DNA of 64,000 nt, from contig CP136893.1 of the NCBI GenBank assembly GCA_034359265.1, forward strand, positions 23,940,001 through 24,004,000, given 5' to 3'. A model generated the notes under the pieces. The model was not told the DNA's origin. It saw nothing but the letters and a program-made list of their open reading frames with translations, and did no database searches. This document shows positions 1 through 11,280 of the stretch, in pieces (position 1 is the first letter of the stretch; the number at the start of each line of letters is the position of its first letter). This stretch comes from Canna indica (Eukaryota > Streptophyta > Magnoliopsida > Zingiberales > Cannaceae). The translations under genes were made by a program, and so were the position numbers.

Positions 1-706
1 ACTTGTTATCAGTAGGCAACATTCCATTAATCAATCCAGCAATCCGATCATACGCAACTCCGCTGATATTACAATCGGCCTTGATGTTTAAGAGCTGTGT
101 CATTGCTGAAAACCTAGTGTATTTAGGAAAATTCTCATACAAAGGTTCATCGGCAGCTTTCAACATCTCGTAAAATTCTGCAGCTTCTTTATTCGATAAT
201 TCAATCTCTACCGTAGTTTGTACTTCTGTGATATCAACCACTGTAGTATCTGATGGGACTGATGTCTGAAGAACTGGCCGATCAACATTATCATTCAGGT
301 GGAATTGACCCCCAAGACTATCAAGTATCATAGTTCTATAGGGATTACATTAACCGGATGAAGAAGCACCAGCAGAGGAAGATTCACCATATGTCTAAAC
401 GACAGGATTGCTCGACGTCCCGACTTCGCGTGACACCACGTGACAAGTCCATAGAAAATATCTTGGTGCAAATCCTTTGGTATATAGATGCAGAGTGACA
501 GTCTCCCGATCCAAAAATCGTCCATTCGAACAAATGTGGCACGGACATCGGATTTGATCACCCATGCTAACGAAATTCCGATTCGAATAGGCGAAATTTA
601 GGAAGTACGTTACGCCTAATCGAAACTCATTCGTTAAAGCTCCACGATCAAGATGTCGGTACATCCAACTTCGATCAGCCGACATGATTCTGTCAATCAA
701 TGACAA
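1..706 (-). pseudogene. TNP2-type CACTA transposase, N-terminal fragment
   Basis: The minus-strand translation begins near 706 (or at the inner ATG at 685, MSADRSWMY). It shows the transposase-associated N-terminal domain: a FAYSN block, a cysteine cluster C-x-C-x2-C within RCPCHIC, then FLDRETVTLHLYTKGF. Two in-frame stops follow (about 395 and 350), after which the frame continues into the start of TNP2 proper (NKEAAEFYEMLKAADEPLY) and runs off the window. The protein would bind CACTA ends and catalyse excision; with two stops this copy is very probably dead. Homologous stretches occur at about 37830-38518 and 61720-62420. Confidence 0.88.
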
Positions 707-732
707 TTTCTTTGGTTAATGTCTTTAGGTGA

Positions 733-996
733 GATTGTCCTATTCCATTCGGAATTTATGTTATTCGTACTGCACTTATGTTTTTATTTTAACTGTTAAC
801 TAATTATTCTAAATTTCGGCAGCATCTCCCTACAGTTCTCCGAATACGCATATCATCTGGGCGCGTATCGGAGAACAAGAGAGATGTTGCCGAAATTTAA
901 AATAATTAGTTAATAGTTAAAATAAAAACGTAAGTGCAGTACAAATAACTATATTCCCAAATTGTCCAATCAGGGACAATTCAAGAATTGTACGTC
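733..996 (-). repeat. Long hairpin in the TNP2 leader, copy A
   Basis: Positions about 761-850 and 858-948 are long inverted arms around the loop CATATCATCTGGGC. Inner stem pairs are CTCCGAATACGC with GCGTATCGGAG; outer pairs include ACTGCACTTA with TAAGTGCAGT. Weaker pairing extends to about 733 and 996. It lies a few dozen bases upstream of the TNP2 start and would be in its leader or promoter. The same structure, with the same loop, is at 38540-38800 and 62480-62735. Confidence 0.9.
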
Positions 997-1147
997 GTAT
1001 AAAAGATCATCTACTTCTTTTACACGAACATACAATCCCCGAACGGATCTAAGGTTTTGCTAAATCATATCCGACTCGTCGATGCGTACGTGAAACATAT
1101 CAACTCGTCGGATGTGTGATTGTTTTCTAAATATTTCGAGACAGTTC

Positions 1148-1250
1148 GAGTCCATATTGGACGATTCCGGCGCGCGTCCGAAGTGGACGATTTCGGCGCG
1201 CGTCCGAAGTGGACGATTTCGGCGCGCGTCCGAAGTGGATAATTCCGAAA
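1148..1250. repeat. 26-bp minisatellite upstream of TNP2, element A
   Basis: About three and a half copies of a 26-bp unit containing GTCCGAAGTGGACGATTTCG are seen. Each unit holds the partial palindrome GTCC-n-GGAC. A related array lies at the same place in element B (38950-39175). Arrays of short palindromic motifs near En/Spm promoters are known binding sites for element proteins; that role is inferred here. Confidence 0.8.
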
Positions 1251-1639
1251 TTAATCTAAACCCTAAAAATTATTCTAACAAATTAAATAATTAATCTAAA
1301 TAATTAATTAACAATTAATTAACAATTAAAAAACAATAAAAAAATATTATTAAACTACAAATTCTGGCGCCGAAGTCAGGTGGACTCCGGCGCCGGTGTA
1401 CAGTGGCCGGACACACTGTCCGGCCAATGTACAATTTTTAGGGTTTCGGTCGAAATTTCTACCGGCCGCAACGGGAAGAGACGGCTGGCCGGAGGGCACA
1501 TACCTGACAGTGTCGGCAGCAGCGGGAGGCGTCGGCAGCAGCGGGAGGCGTCGGCAGCGGCGGTGAGAGGCAGGAGAGGAGGTGGCGGCGGCAGCAGCGG
1601 GAGGAAGAAGGGGGGCGGGCACGATCTGCGACCTATATA

Positions 1640-1922
1640 AACTTATCAACAACGGTTCACTCGCCCGTTAGAAAGCCGTTGCTGATAAGTTATCATCAGC
1701 AACGGCTCACTTGTCCGTTAGCAAGCCGTTGCTAATAAGTTATCATCTGCAACGGCTCACTTGTCCGTTAGAAAGCCGTTGCTGATAATTAACATCATCA
1801 GCAACGGCTTGCATGTCCGTTAGAAAGCCGTTGCAAATACAACATATCTGCAACGGCTCGAGTGGCCGTAAGAACGCCGTTACAAATAGCAACGGCTTGA
1901 GAGGCCGTTGCTGAAGACCAAG
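1640..1922. repeat. CACTA subterminal repeats, element A
   Basis: Units with CAACGGCT, a spacer containing GTCCGTTAG, then AAGCCGTTG recur about five times up to the terminus, alternating in orientation so that each unit can fold. Such arrays are the usual TNPA-binding region of CACTA elements. The motif differs from that of elements B, C and D (CCGTCGGTGAT type) and of E (GCGACGG type), so A belongs to a different subfamily. Confidence 0.85.
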
Positions 1923-1936
1923 TTTCTAGTAGTGTC

Positions 1937-2040
1937 AGCTGCTGGTGCTATCTTAGAAGGGAATTCAATTCCAATGCTCATAAGCTTGCAAAGGCCGGAC
2001 TTTTAGATTCAAACCTAGCTTTTGATGATGCTATAAAATA
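1937..2040 (+). pseudogene. RNase H-like (LINE type) C-terminal fragment
   Basis: Immediately beyond the CACTA A terminus the plus strand reads REFNSNAHKLAKAG and stops near 2040. This is the hallmark end of the plant RNase H-like domain (RVT_3) found at the C-terminus of LINE polyproteins and related genes. Its N-terminal part is not visible, so CACTA A probably inserted into it. It may be a LINE remnant or part of a stand-alone RNase H-like gene. Confidence 0.6.
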
Positions 2041-2905
2041 GATCTCTATAGATTGTGTTTTTGTTCCTGCGCATAAAGCTAAGATACTGTTAAATGCTCA
2101 ATATGCATCTTGTAATAATTTTGATTCGGGTAGGAATTACATTCACTATTCTGTACAGTGAAAACTTGGAGACTGATTCATATGGTATCAATAAAATTCA
2201 GCCTTACTCGAAGGAATATGGTGGTGTGTGGGTTGTTGGCGAGGAGTGTATGATCAAGGATCCTTTATCTTTTCTACCCAATGTCTGGACTTGACCTGAT
2301 CTGAAGGTGATTTTTCAATTTTTTTTAAAAAAATGTTAAATACTGTAAAAAAAAAAATTTAAGAAATCAACTTTATCAGCTAATCAAATTGAAACCGTCA
2401 AATGATTAATGTATCAAATATATTCAGTGTAATTTATTTTATATGATCTTTTTATAAATTAGAATATTTATTAATGAAATTTAAATTAGGCTCGAGTTCA
2501 AGTTCAGGCATTAACAATCCAAATCACGTCCAAATGTTGGAATAGTTAACCAGATTTAATTTGACATCCAATCGATTTCTATCCTTATCCATTTCATCTC
2601 AATCTGATCCAATCGACGTCAGCGTCAACCGGTCAAACTCAAGTGCAAACCTCTATAGATCCAAATGCCTATCTTTGATGACGGTAGATAACAAGGACCA
2701 CGAAATCACAAGGTTCCATCTGTTAATTCCCCTCTTATGCGGGATCCTTTCGTAATTGTGACCACACCCTCTCCGAAAAATAATATATGTGGTAATAAAA
2801 TATAAAATAGATAAATACATAAAAGGCCTCCACGAGCCGCCTTCCCTTCTTTTTCTTTCCCCTTCTTCCTCTGCCCCCTCTACACTTCGCCTCGCCTTGA
2901 AGCCC
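2041..2905. other. Intergenic DNA and upstream region of the HAD gene
   Basis: AT-rich DNA with no convincing coding frame or repeat. The last 150 bases before the ATG turn pyrimidine-rich (TTCCCCTTCTTCC tract near 2850-2875), as in many plant 5' leaders. I could not pick a firm TATA box. Confidence 0.5.
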
Positions 2906-5900
2906 ATGGAGTGCAGCATCCGGAGCTCGTCTTTGGTGCCGCCGAGGCCCGCCTATTGTTCTGGAATTCGCTCCATTCCTACGAGGCTCCGATTGGCTGT
3001 AGATACTCATTTATCTTCGTTTTTTTTTCTGCTCTTCATCGATCTTTTTCCTCCATTTTTCGTGGGTTTTTTGTTTATTTTGTGATTTCTTGATGAAGAG
3101 ATTGAAGTCCTCGATCAGCCGGAGCGGTCTGGTGCTCTGCAGAGCGGCGGGGTCTGAGGACAAGGATTTTGGAAATGGGTTCCCGAGAGTCCCCGCGAAG
3201 GTTTTTGTGGAGGAGGTGAGTACCCTCCCTTTTTTTTTCTGCTCCTTCTGGTTCCTTAGTTTCCATCCATAGATTAATGCGATTTGTATCTCGTTTATAT
3301 GGAATGAGTTATAGAAAACAAAGTTTCAAGTCTTGTGTGTTACAGATGATAAGGTATTAGGGTTGAGTTTGGAATCTTTCGTGTGGGATGATTGATAGAA
3401 ATATTTCATGTGTGATTTGTGAGCTTGAGTTAGAGGTGGGCTATAGATTAGTCCCACATGGTTGCATGGGAATTGGTCCACAACTGAACAACCTAATCTT
3501 TAGGTTGCATTGGTTTTCAATTTCCATGTAAGATCTCCAACAATAGTTAGGAACTAGCGATCGATACATTTGGATAGAACCAAGTCAGTTTGTCATGAAG
3601 TAGACGTGATTAGGATTCATTTTGATTATTAAGTTATTTACTTTTTTAGTGAATACCATGCTTTTACCATAGCATAACCTTTTGTTCATGCGTCCCACTC
3701 AAAAGGTACCAGTAGGTCTGTTAAAAAAAAATTAAAGTAGTCTAAGTTAAGTAATGTGGCACTAACAACTATGGTTTATTTAGCTCTATAAATCCAACTT
3801 GACCCAACTCTGGTTTATTGATTTATTCAGATATCAAGTGATATACTCATCCGCACAATTGGATTAATATTAACTATTGTTGTTATCTTTCCGAAACATG
3901 TAATCTAAATGCCAAATATGTTATGAAAACATGAAGTATCTGCAAATCATTTCATGTTTTTTCATTCAAAATTCAAAACAATGAAGAACATAGTTAATTT
4001 CTTTTATAACTAGAGTGAAAAATGAATCTTTAAGAATTCAACTGAATTCAATCGGAAACATTTTGAAATTGAATAACTTAATTCTATATGAAGTTGATTC
4101 CTATGAGGGTATTAGAGAACAAGTTTTGAAATGTGGTATTCTGTTCCGATTGAAATTTAGTATTACATTTTACATTAAGCATTTGATGGTAATGAGATAG
4201 AGGTTTGATGGTTAATTAACTAAAGGAGAAGTCAAATTTTAGCTTTTATGATTTTTATATTTTATTGTTTTGTTTTATCTGCCAACGTATTACTACAGGT
4301 GGTTAAAGAACGGATGTTTGGTTTCAGGCAATTGGAGCTGAGTATGGAGAAGGTTTTGAGACATTTAGAATGGATGGTCCGTTGAAGGTTGATGTGGTAA
4401 AAATCTTGACTTCTCATTCTTTGCCATGATATTATGCATATTGTTGTGGCAAAATCAGATACGAGGTTATCAATAAGATAGTAATTGATAATGCTGATGG
4501 CTTTTTAGGATTATCTAAATGATAGATTACAAGAGTGCTTTCTACAACGAATACGGCATGCCATGAAGCCAGATGAAGCTTTTGGTCTTATCTTTTCATG
4601 GGACAATGTGGTGGTAATTATTGGAACTTATTTTTGGCATCCTTGTCGATCACTCTGTGCTTTTTTGGTCGAACAAATTGTTGCACTAATCAACGGAAAT
4701 TGTTCCTCCATTAGTTTTGCTTTCATTCACTATGTTCTTCTTTTATAGTTAAGAAAATATGATTTTGTATATGCCTCAATCATTGCAGATATTTACCAGG
4801 ATATAGAATGTGTGTGCTATGTTGTACATAAATGGTTTGTTGAAGGAAAAGGTAGTGTAAGAAGTGCTAAACAATGACAAAGATGCGAGTAGGTATTAGA
4901 ATTATAGTTAGATGGAAGTTGTTTTAAGATTGGATCTCTATCATTAAGTGCTTCAATCTACACATATATTGAATTCTTGTAGTAAATATAATATTGGTTA
5001 GTGCAAGTGTGTACTTTGCATGAAACAACAAAAAATGTTTTAATGCCCTTAGTGTAATTGGAAACTTTGCCTTACACATAACCCAGTGGCAGGAAAAGAT
5101 ACATGTAGTAGCCATTCCCAATTGTTGCGGAAGGGTGTACTGGCTTTAGGAGTTTAAGATCATATTCTGTCTCTCAAAGTAGCTGCAGATAGTTAATGCA
5201 TTCTAGCTGCCAACAATAAGAGCGTAAGAGAACTTATATATACATATATATATATTTCTTCTGCATTTATATTTGTGTTGTATGGCATAACTGCAGCTCT
5301 ATTTGTGCTCAGGCTGACACCAGAGCAATGAAATTGGATGCTTGGAGACAGCTTGCTTCTGAAGAGGGTATGTTTACTACCAAGGAGCTGGTTTTATCAT
5401 AAATATTTTCGTGAAAATAGAAACAAATGGTACCTACTAAATATGACGTCATAATCAAACCTGCATGGTTGGAATTTTCCTCCTTTGCATTAGTTGAAAA
5501 ATGACAATTTAAATGACACTTCTTGATGCAGCTATTATTTCTCATTTAAGTACCAAACTGATTTTTGGGTATCAAGATATAGGTTTATCAAGTGTTTCAT
5601 TCTTTCATTAGCATCCTGGTTTTTTATTAGCATCTCCAAGACCATCTCATTATTTTTGCTCATCTTAATGGTTGGTATATGCTATTTTACTTCTTAAGAA
5701 TCTCTTACATAAAAACAACTTGTTATTTGCTTGTCAATGTTCATAAAGTTTAAATGGATATTTTGTGGTGAACTTTGTCATCAATTGTGTCATGGAACTT
5801 TCTCTGAAGGAACTCAAAAACGTTTGTCAATTTTGTTCAAATTTTTTTGGTGTTATAAGCTTAGCTATCTTCTCATATCATTCTGAAGCAGGAAAAGAAG

Positions 5901-8900
5901 TCTCGATTGACAGTTGTATGCGCAAGCTCATTCTTCGTTCAGATGCTGACCATGTTCTACAAAAGGTAAGTGATTGGATAATCATACTTCAGTCACTGAA
6001 CAATTATAATTGTTTTTCAAATTTGGTATTAGTTTACAAGGTAAATATACTAACTGCAGACTGAATCTAAAAGATTGATCCATTAAAAGCGTCTTAGAGA
6101 TCCAATTTATCCTAAAGATGGTGTCATCCTCCTACTATGTTAGTGATCTCTTTACTAAAATATCCCTAGAGTGCACTATCATCGAAGTATTTTGTTCCTC
6201 CATGGAAATGATGAAAGACACAAGGATGATCTTTCAAGTCTTCTAAATCATTTATCTGGATCTCATTCTCCAGTAGAAGTGGTTTACATGTGTTTTCAAA
6301 TAAAAATCATTTTGATGGAAAACCATGTATTTCAGATGACCATACAAATATGCTTTTGCTGGTGTTTCTCTGGAAGTAATAACTATATTTTCCACATGTT
6401 TGGTCTTCTTTTCTTAACAAAGTAGTAAGTTTTACTTCTATTTTTTTACTTGATTGTTTTCAGTAGCTTTAGTTATTATATGTTTATTACTTTGGTTTAT
6501 GATGCTTCTCCATTTGTTCTCATATGCATCTAGACCTTGTGGAGGTGCTTCTTGCCAACATTTCCTGACTTGAATCAGCATTTTGATCTTCTTTACCTTG
6601 CCCGCCTATAATTGTTGTTTGAATACATGCTAGTTTTAATGATGCAAATTTTTAGATATATTAAATGTTTAGACAAATTTATTTTAGCCTAATAAGATTC
6701 CTTGAGTACCTTATCATATCAACATTTAATATAGAGTTGCAAATGTGTATGAATTTTACTAATAAGTTCTCATTCAGAAAAAGGTTTGACGAAACATTGT
6801 TTTTCTTTCTTTCTTCATTTTCCATACAAGCTATGAGAAGCATCTAAGGATGTATTTTCTTATCAAAGATCTCTATTATCTCATGCTCCTAAAAAATTGC
6901 AACAGAGTAGATAGTTAACGATGTCTATTCTTTGTTGTTTTTCTTTATTGAGTAGATAGTAACTGAATCTTTGGAATTCATCTTGACTTTCTAGGTTTTG
7001 GGTTGGGCTGAAGAAGGGAGTGAATTGGAAAGATTAAAGTCACGGTTGTCACAATTATACTATGAAAACCTTCTCAAGGTATGTTTGCCCTCATTAAATG
7101 GATGATTGCTCAAATGGTTTCTCTAACATCTTTGTGCTTGTCTAGCTAGAATCGCCTGTTGAAGGATTAAAAGAGTGGTTAGATGCAGTGTATACAGCAG
7201 GGATCCCTTGTGCCATTGTATCATGTCTTGATCGGAGATGGATGAACAAGTCCCTGCAGAAGATGGGACTTACAAAGTATTTCCAGGTGGATTTATACTA
7301 AATATCATTTTATCCTTATTTCTTCATACATTAGTGATGCAGCAAGGTATTGATGATTGCTTCTCATGGTGTATAGGCCTTTGTGTCTGAAGAGGATGGA
7401 ATGGAGTCCATAGCTCATCGGTTCCTCTCAGCTGCTTTAAAGGTATTTTAGAAGCTTTAAGCATGGTGGAAGTACCACAATATTTTCCATTTTCCAGTGG
7501 TTGTTTGTTGCTCTTTCAGTTTGTTAGTAAAAAATAAAGTCCAACTCAACTTCCTACTGATAGATAAGCTGAAATGTTGGGATGATTTTTGTTGTCTTTC
7601 CTACTTTTTAGTGTGTGCAATTTTTCTATTTGGATACTTGATAGGGTATAAAGCCTGTATTTAGTGCCTATTAGTATTTAGTTTGTCTCCCTTTTTTCTC
7701 AAAATTGGAGATATGTTGGTGACCCTTAATATAGCTCTTATCATTGAGATGCGATGAATTGTTTGCTTACTTTGAAAAAGCTTTATCTTAACATCATTCA
7801 TATTCTTTGGCAGCTGGATAGGAAACCCTCCAAGTGCATAGTATTTGAGGATGACCCAAGAGGCATCACTGCTGCGCATAACTGCACAATGATGGCTGTA
7901 GCTCTGATTGGTGCTCATCCTGCGTAAGTTTGTTACACCTTGCTTAAAAGTTGGATTGCCTAATTCTGATATTTTATTATCAAAATAATTATTATATACC
8001 TCGGTGGTACTTAAATATATGTTGGATTTAACAGTTAGTACATCTAATTATTTGTAATAATCATGCAATTCTTATCATGTAGTTGTATACTTGTATTGAA
8101 CTCCCTAGTTGGGCTAATGGTTTAAAACTGGACCAATATTAATCAGTAACCCAAGGTAAGTTTAACTAAGTAGTTGATTTGTGTGTCACAGTCACAGGAT
8201 GGAAATATGTTCTTGATATTCTAATTTATGGTGTGCACAACATAAAGCAGTGATAAGTTCTCAATTATTAGGGCTGGGACATCTTGGTTTTCATGAATAC
8301 ACTGCTTAAGATCTGATATAATAGATGAAAATAATGGATTCAACTGAAAAATAATAAATTAATAGCTAGGTCATGCAAAATAGACCATCTCTAGCTCAAC
8401 TTGAGTTTTTGTAAAATTGGATGTGCTTAAGTTGGTACTTGATGTAGAAAGCCAAGTCATTACATAGAAACTAGCACAAAGGTAGTCTTGAAATTTCAAA
8501 TGTGAGACCAAATCACGAGGACACGCATAAGAATAACCAATAAACATACATTGCCCATGAAATTAGCTATGAGAGAATAAATTTTATGGTCTTCTTTCAT
8601 TTATTACAATAAAAATAAATGAGAAGTAAAAAGTATTAATCATTATATTATCTATCTTCATGTAATTATCTATCTAAACTTGTTCCCTTTTCTTGCTCCA
8701 TTTTTTTACATTTTTAAGAAAAACTATACATTTACCATGATCATCATTGTGGTTCTGAAAACTATGCATTGATCACTCTTTTTAACATTTCTTGTTTTTC
8801 ACACTCCTTTCACTTGTTATGATTTTTTTCTTCTATTTCTACTTAAACATTTTACCTAGACCCAAATACTAACTTGACTAAGATCAAGTCAATTTCTTCT

Positions 8901-9668
8901 TTATAATTAGATCAGGTCTCGGGTTTGGGCTTTCGAAATGTAATTGAAAATTTCGGGCTGGTTTGTATTTGGGTCAAAACCCTACCTGATCCAAGTACAT
9001 CTCTTTTAGCCCCTAAGAGGTGCAAACTGCTTATGCTGGTCGGAACCCTATCCATCACAAGGGAATATTCATGCAAGAGCAGCCAAGAGTGAAATACTAG
9101 TTATTTTACGGAAAAGGCTTGGCTCAACATTAAAGTGTGAATCTATTGTGAACTAGAAGTGGTTAGTTAAAAGTTAGGGAATCAATCTTTTTTCTATGCA
9201 AGGCTAAGACTGCTTACATTCACCTATGTTGGTAGAAACCTCATACACTAAGACTGATGCTATTTTAGTTTTTAGGGGAATATTGCTGGTGAATATGTTT
9301 ATGGGGTATGGACTGGTTTAGTGTGTGTTTGTGTGGATTAGTTCACTGGACAGGCTATGGATGATGTTTCATCTGCTTGTTTTGCTCCGTATCAGTATTA
9401 TTCATCCATTTTTGGATTGCTTTTCATCCCAACGGAGAAATCTGTAACACAGTTGCCAGTAAGAGACTGCATCTTATTTTCCTCCTGTTCATTCTGTAGG
9501 TATGAGTTGGTGCAGGCTGATCTTGCTGTTGCTAGCTATAATGAGCTCTCTGTGATCAACCTTAGAAGATTATTTGCTCACACGGGGTCAAGCTTTATGG
9601 ACTTACAGAAGCAGATAATTGATAAATCACCACCCAAAAGAAGGCTCATGACTGACACAATTTATTAA
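2906..9668 (+). CDS. PYRP2: Plastid HAD-superfamily pyrimidine phosphatase-like protein (PYRP2 type), 11 exons
   Basis: Exons I read: 2906-2998, 3099-3215, 4328-4396, 4509-4613, 5313-5367, 5892-5965, 6995-7078, 7146-7286, 7377-7442, 7814-7923, 9500-9668. All introns are GT-AG, phases match, and the product is 360 residues. The residues encoded from the third exon on closely resemble the plant family for 5-amino-6-(5-phosphoribitylamino)uracil phosphatase in riboflavin synthesis, including AIGAEYGEGFETFR, FVSEEDGMESIAHRFLSAA and the end KSPPKRRL. HAD motif II is Ser225 (IVSCLD), motif III a Lys at 272 or 275, motif IV Glu280-Asp282 (FEDDPRG). Motif I reads IFSWDNVV (about 121-128). The Arg/Ser-rich first 60 residues fit a chloroplast transit peptide. 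The first intron (2999-3098) is the least certain; translation could instead start at the ATG at 3093 or 3096. The gene is intact and is the only host gene supported here. Confidence 0.9.
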
Positions 9669-11280
9669 TTCGTTCCATTTACCGTTTTGCCCTTTCTATT
9701 TCTAGTTCAGGTGATGCCATGTACGTAGTATAAGGCTTCCTTGAAGCCTCTGATCGGCATTTTGCCATCAATCCTAGAATGACTTCGATATAGTCTCAGA
9801 AATATTTTTCTTTTCTTTCCTGGCATTGAGCCTCTTGTTATTGTGTGACCCTTCTTTTTGCTGGCCCATAAGCCATAGCTGAAAAGATTTGTCAATTAGT
9901 GTTCATTACTTTGCACAGGAGCAACACTTTTGTTATTGCATCAGAGGATAGAGGAGGTTTGTACAAGTGTCAGTTAGTTTATATAGCATTGGAAATAAAA
10001 ATTACTACGTGCAAAAGAAATGTTGGAATAAAATGTACCTGATGGAAATTGTTCTTGAGGTTTAAAGGTTCTTTAAGATTACATACTCCGATAGTTATCC
10101 AGTATCATTGAAATCGGATGGGAAAAACATTTTACTCACTCCTTTCTCTTTAATTTTGATTTTATGGTAAGTTATAATTAGTAAATTAAACCAATTCTTG
10201 AGAAATATTCTTTAAGGGTCCAGGTGGAAAATTTGAAAAAACCCTTGCGTTAACTTTTTCACCCAGTCATCCTGGTGAAAAACTTGATAAAATTTTAAAA
10301 ATATATGTGAATAATTCATGAAAATATTATGACTGATATTTTTTAATGCAGAAAATTTATTGAACTTGTGAAAAAAACTATCAGTTGTTATTTTTTAAAT
10401 GTAGGAATGCTTCATATCTCATTTTCTTCTGTATTATCTTTTTATTCCTCGGAAAATCCATGAATAAAGTTTCCAAAATATAATTCTGCACAACAAATCT
10501 TCTAAATTCTTTTATCTCGAATGGCCTTTGTCTTTATCCAACTGTAACTGACTTGAAAAAGTAAAAATAAATGGTTGGCTATTTATACTGAAATGGTTTA
10601 TGATCGTGATATAAAAAAGTTAATTAAATTCATGTCATCAATCAAACTGGTCGGCCTAAAATGCCTAATTTTGTTTCTTATTTATTGTTTATATTAGTTA
10701 CTTTTCATATTAATTTATTTGGTTAAACAAAATCAATGTGGGAATAAATATTCTTAAACCATTAAGAAAAGACATTTTATATTTTTTAATACTACCTTTC
10801 TACTATATTAATAAATAAATAACATGATATTATATTATATATTTTTTTAAAAAATTGGGTACTTATTCAGCAAAAGATTTTGTCAATGTATTGATTTACA
10901 AAAGGTGATAAAATTCAGATACCAACATTGTATTTTTCTGATTTTTTTAATTCTCTTTTTTTTTTTCCTGAATTCTTTAATTCTGTCAAACGATCTTTTG
11001 ATTGCTGAGAAGGAAGAAGTAGGGATGATAGTGGATCTACATGCACCGTACATCTACATCTACATCGCATCCACCACGGATAGGAATATTCGCACCGCAT
11101 CCGTTACGGATATGAATATGAATATTCATATTCGTACGATATATAAGAATATGAATACCATCCTTGGTGACAAGCCTTCGAGTCTGGATTCTCTCTCTGA
11201 TTTCTCGAGTGCGCCTCCATTCTTGTTTTGTCTCTTTATGGCTATCATTAGGCTTTAGCTGAACTCACATATATTGACAA
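9669..11280. other. 3' untranslated and intergenic DNA
   Basis: AT-rich sequence after the HAD stop codon, with no coding frame I trust. A patch at about 11040-11165 repeats ATGAATATTCATATTCG-like words and ACATCTACATC and may be an eroded repeat. Confidence 0.5.

Larger units (their letters stand above)
1..1934 (-). mobile_element. CACTA (En/Spm) element A, right-hand (5') part
   Basis: The right end at 1923-1934 is the reverse complement of CACTACTAGAAA, the classic CACTA terminus, and is followed by TCA as the likely 3-bp target duplication. Moving left come subterminal repeats, a GC-rich block (about 1513-1615, repeated GGCAGCAGCGGGAGGCGTC), a minisatellite, a hairpin and the start of a minus-strand TNP2 transposase gene. 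The left end lies before the window, so the element is partial here. Its order of parts matches element B at 27235-40084, with similar TNP2 leader sequence but a different subterminal repeat. Confidence 0.9.

Noticed and set aside
10905..11258. Plus-strand open frame of 117 codons downstream of the HAD gene
   Set aside because: Low-complexity Phe/Leu start and repeated dinucleotide-like sequence; no motif, and composition equals the surrounding intergenic DNA.
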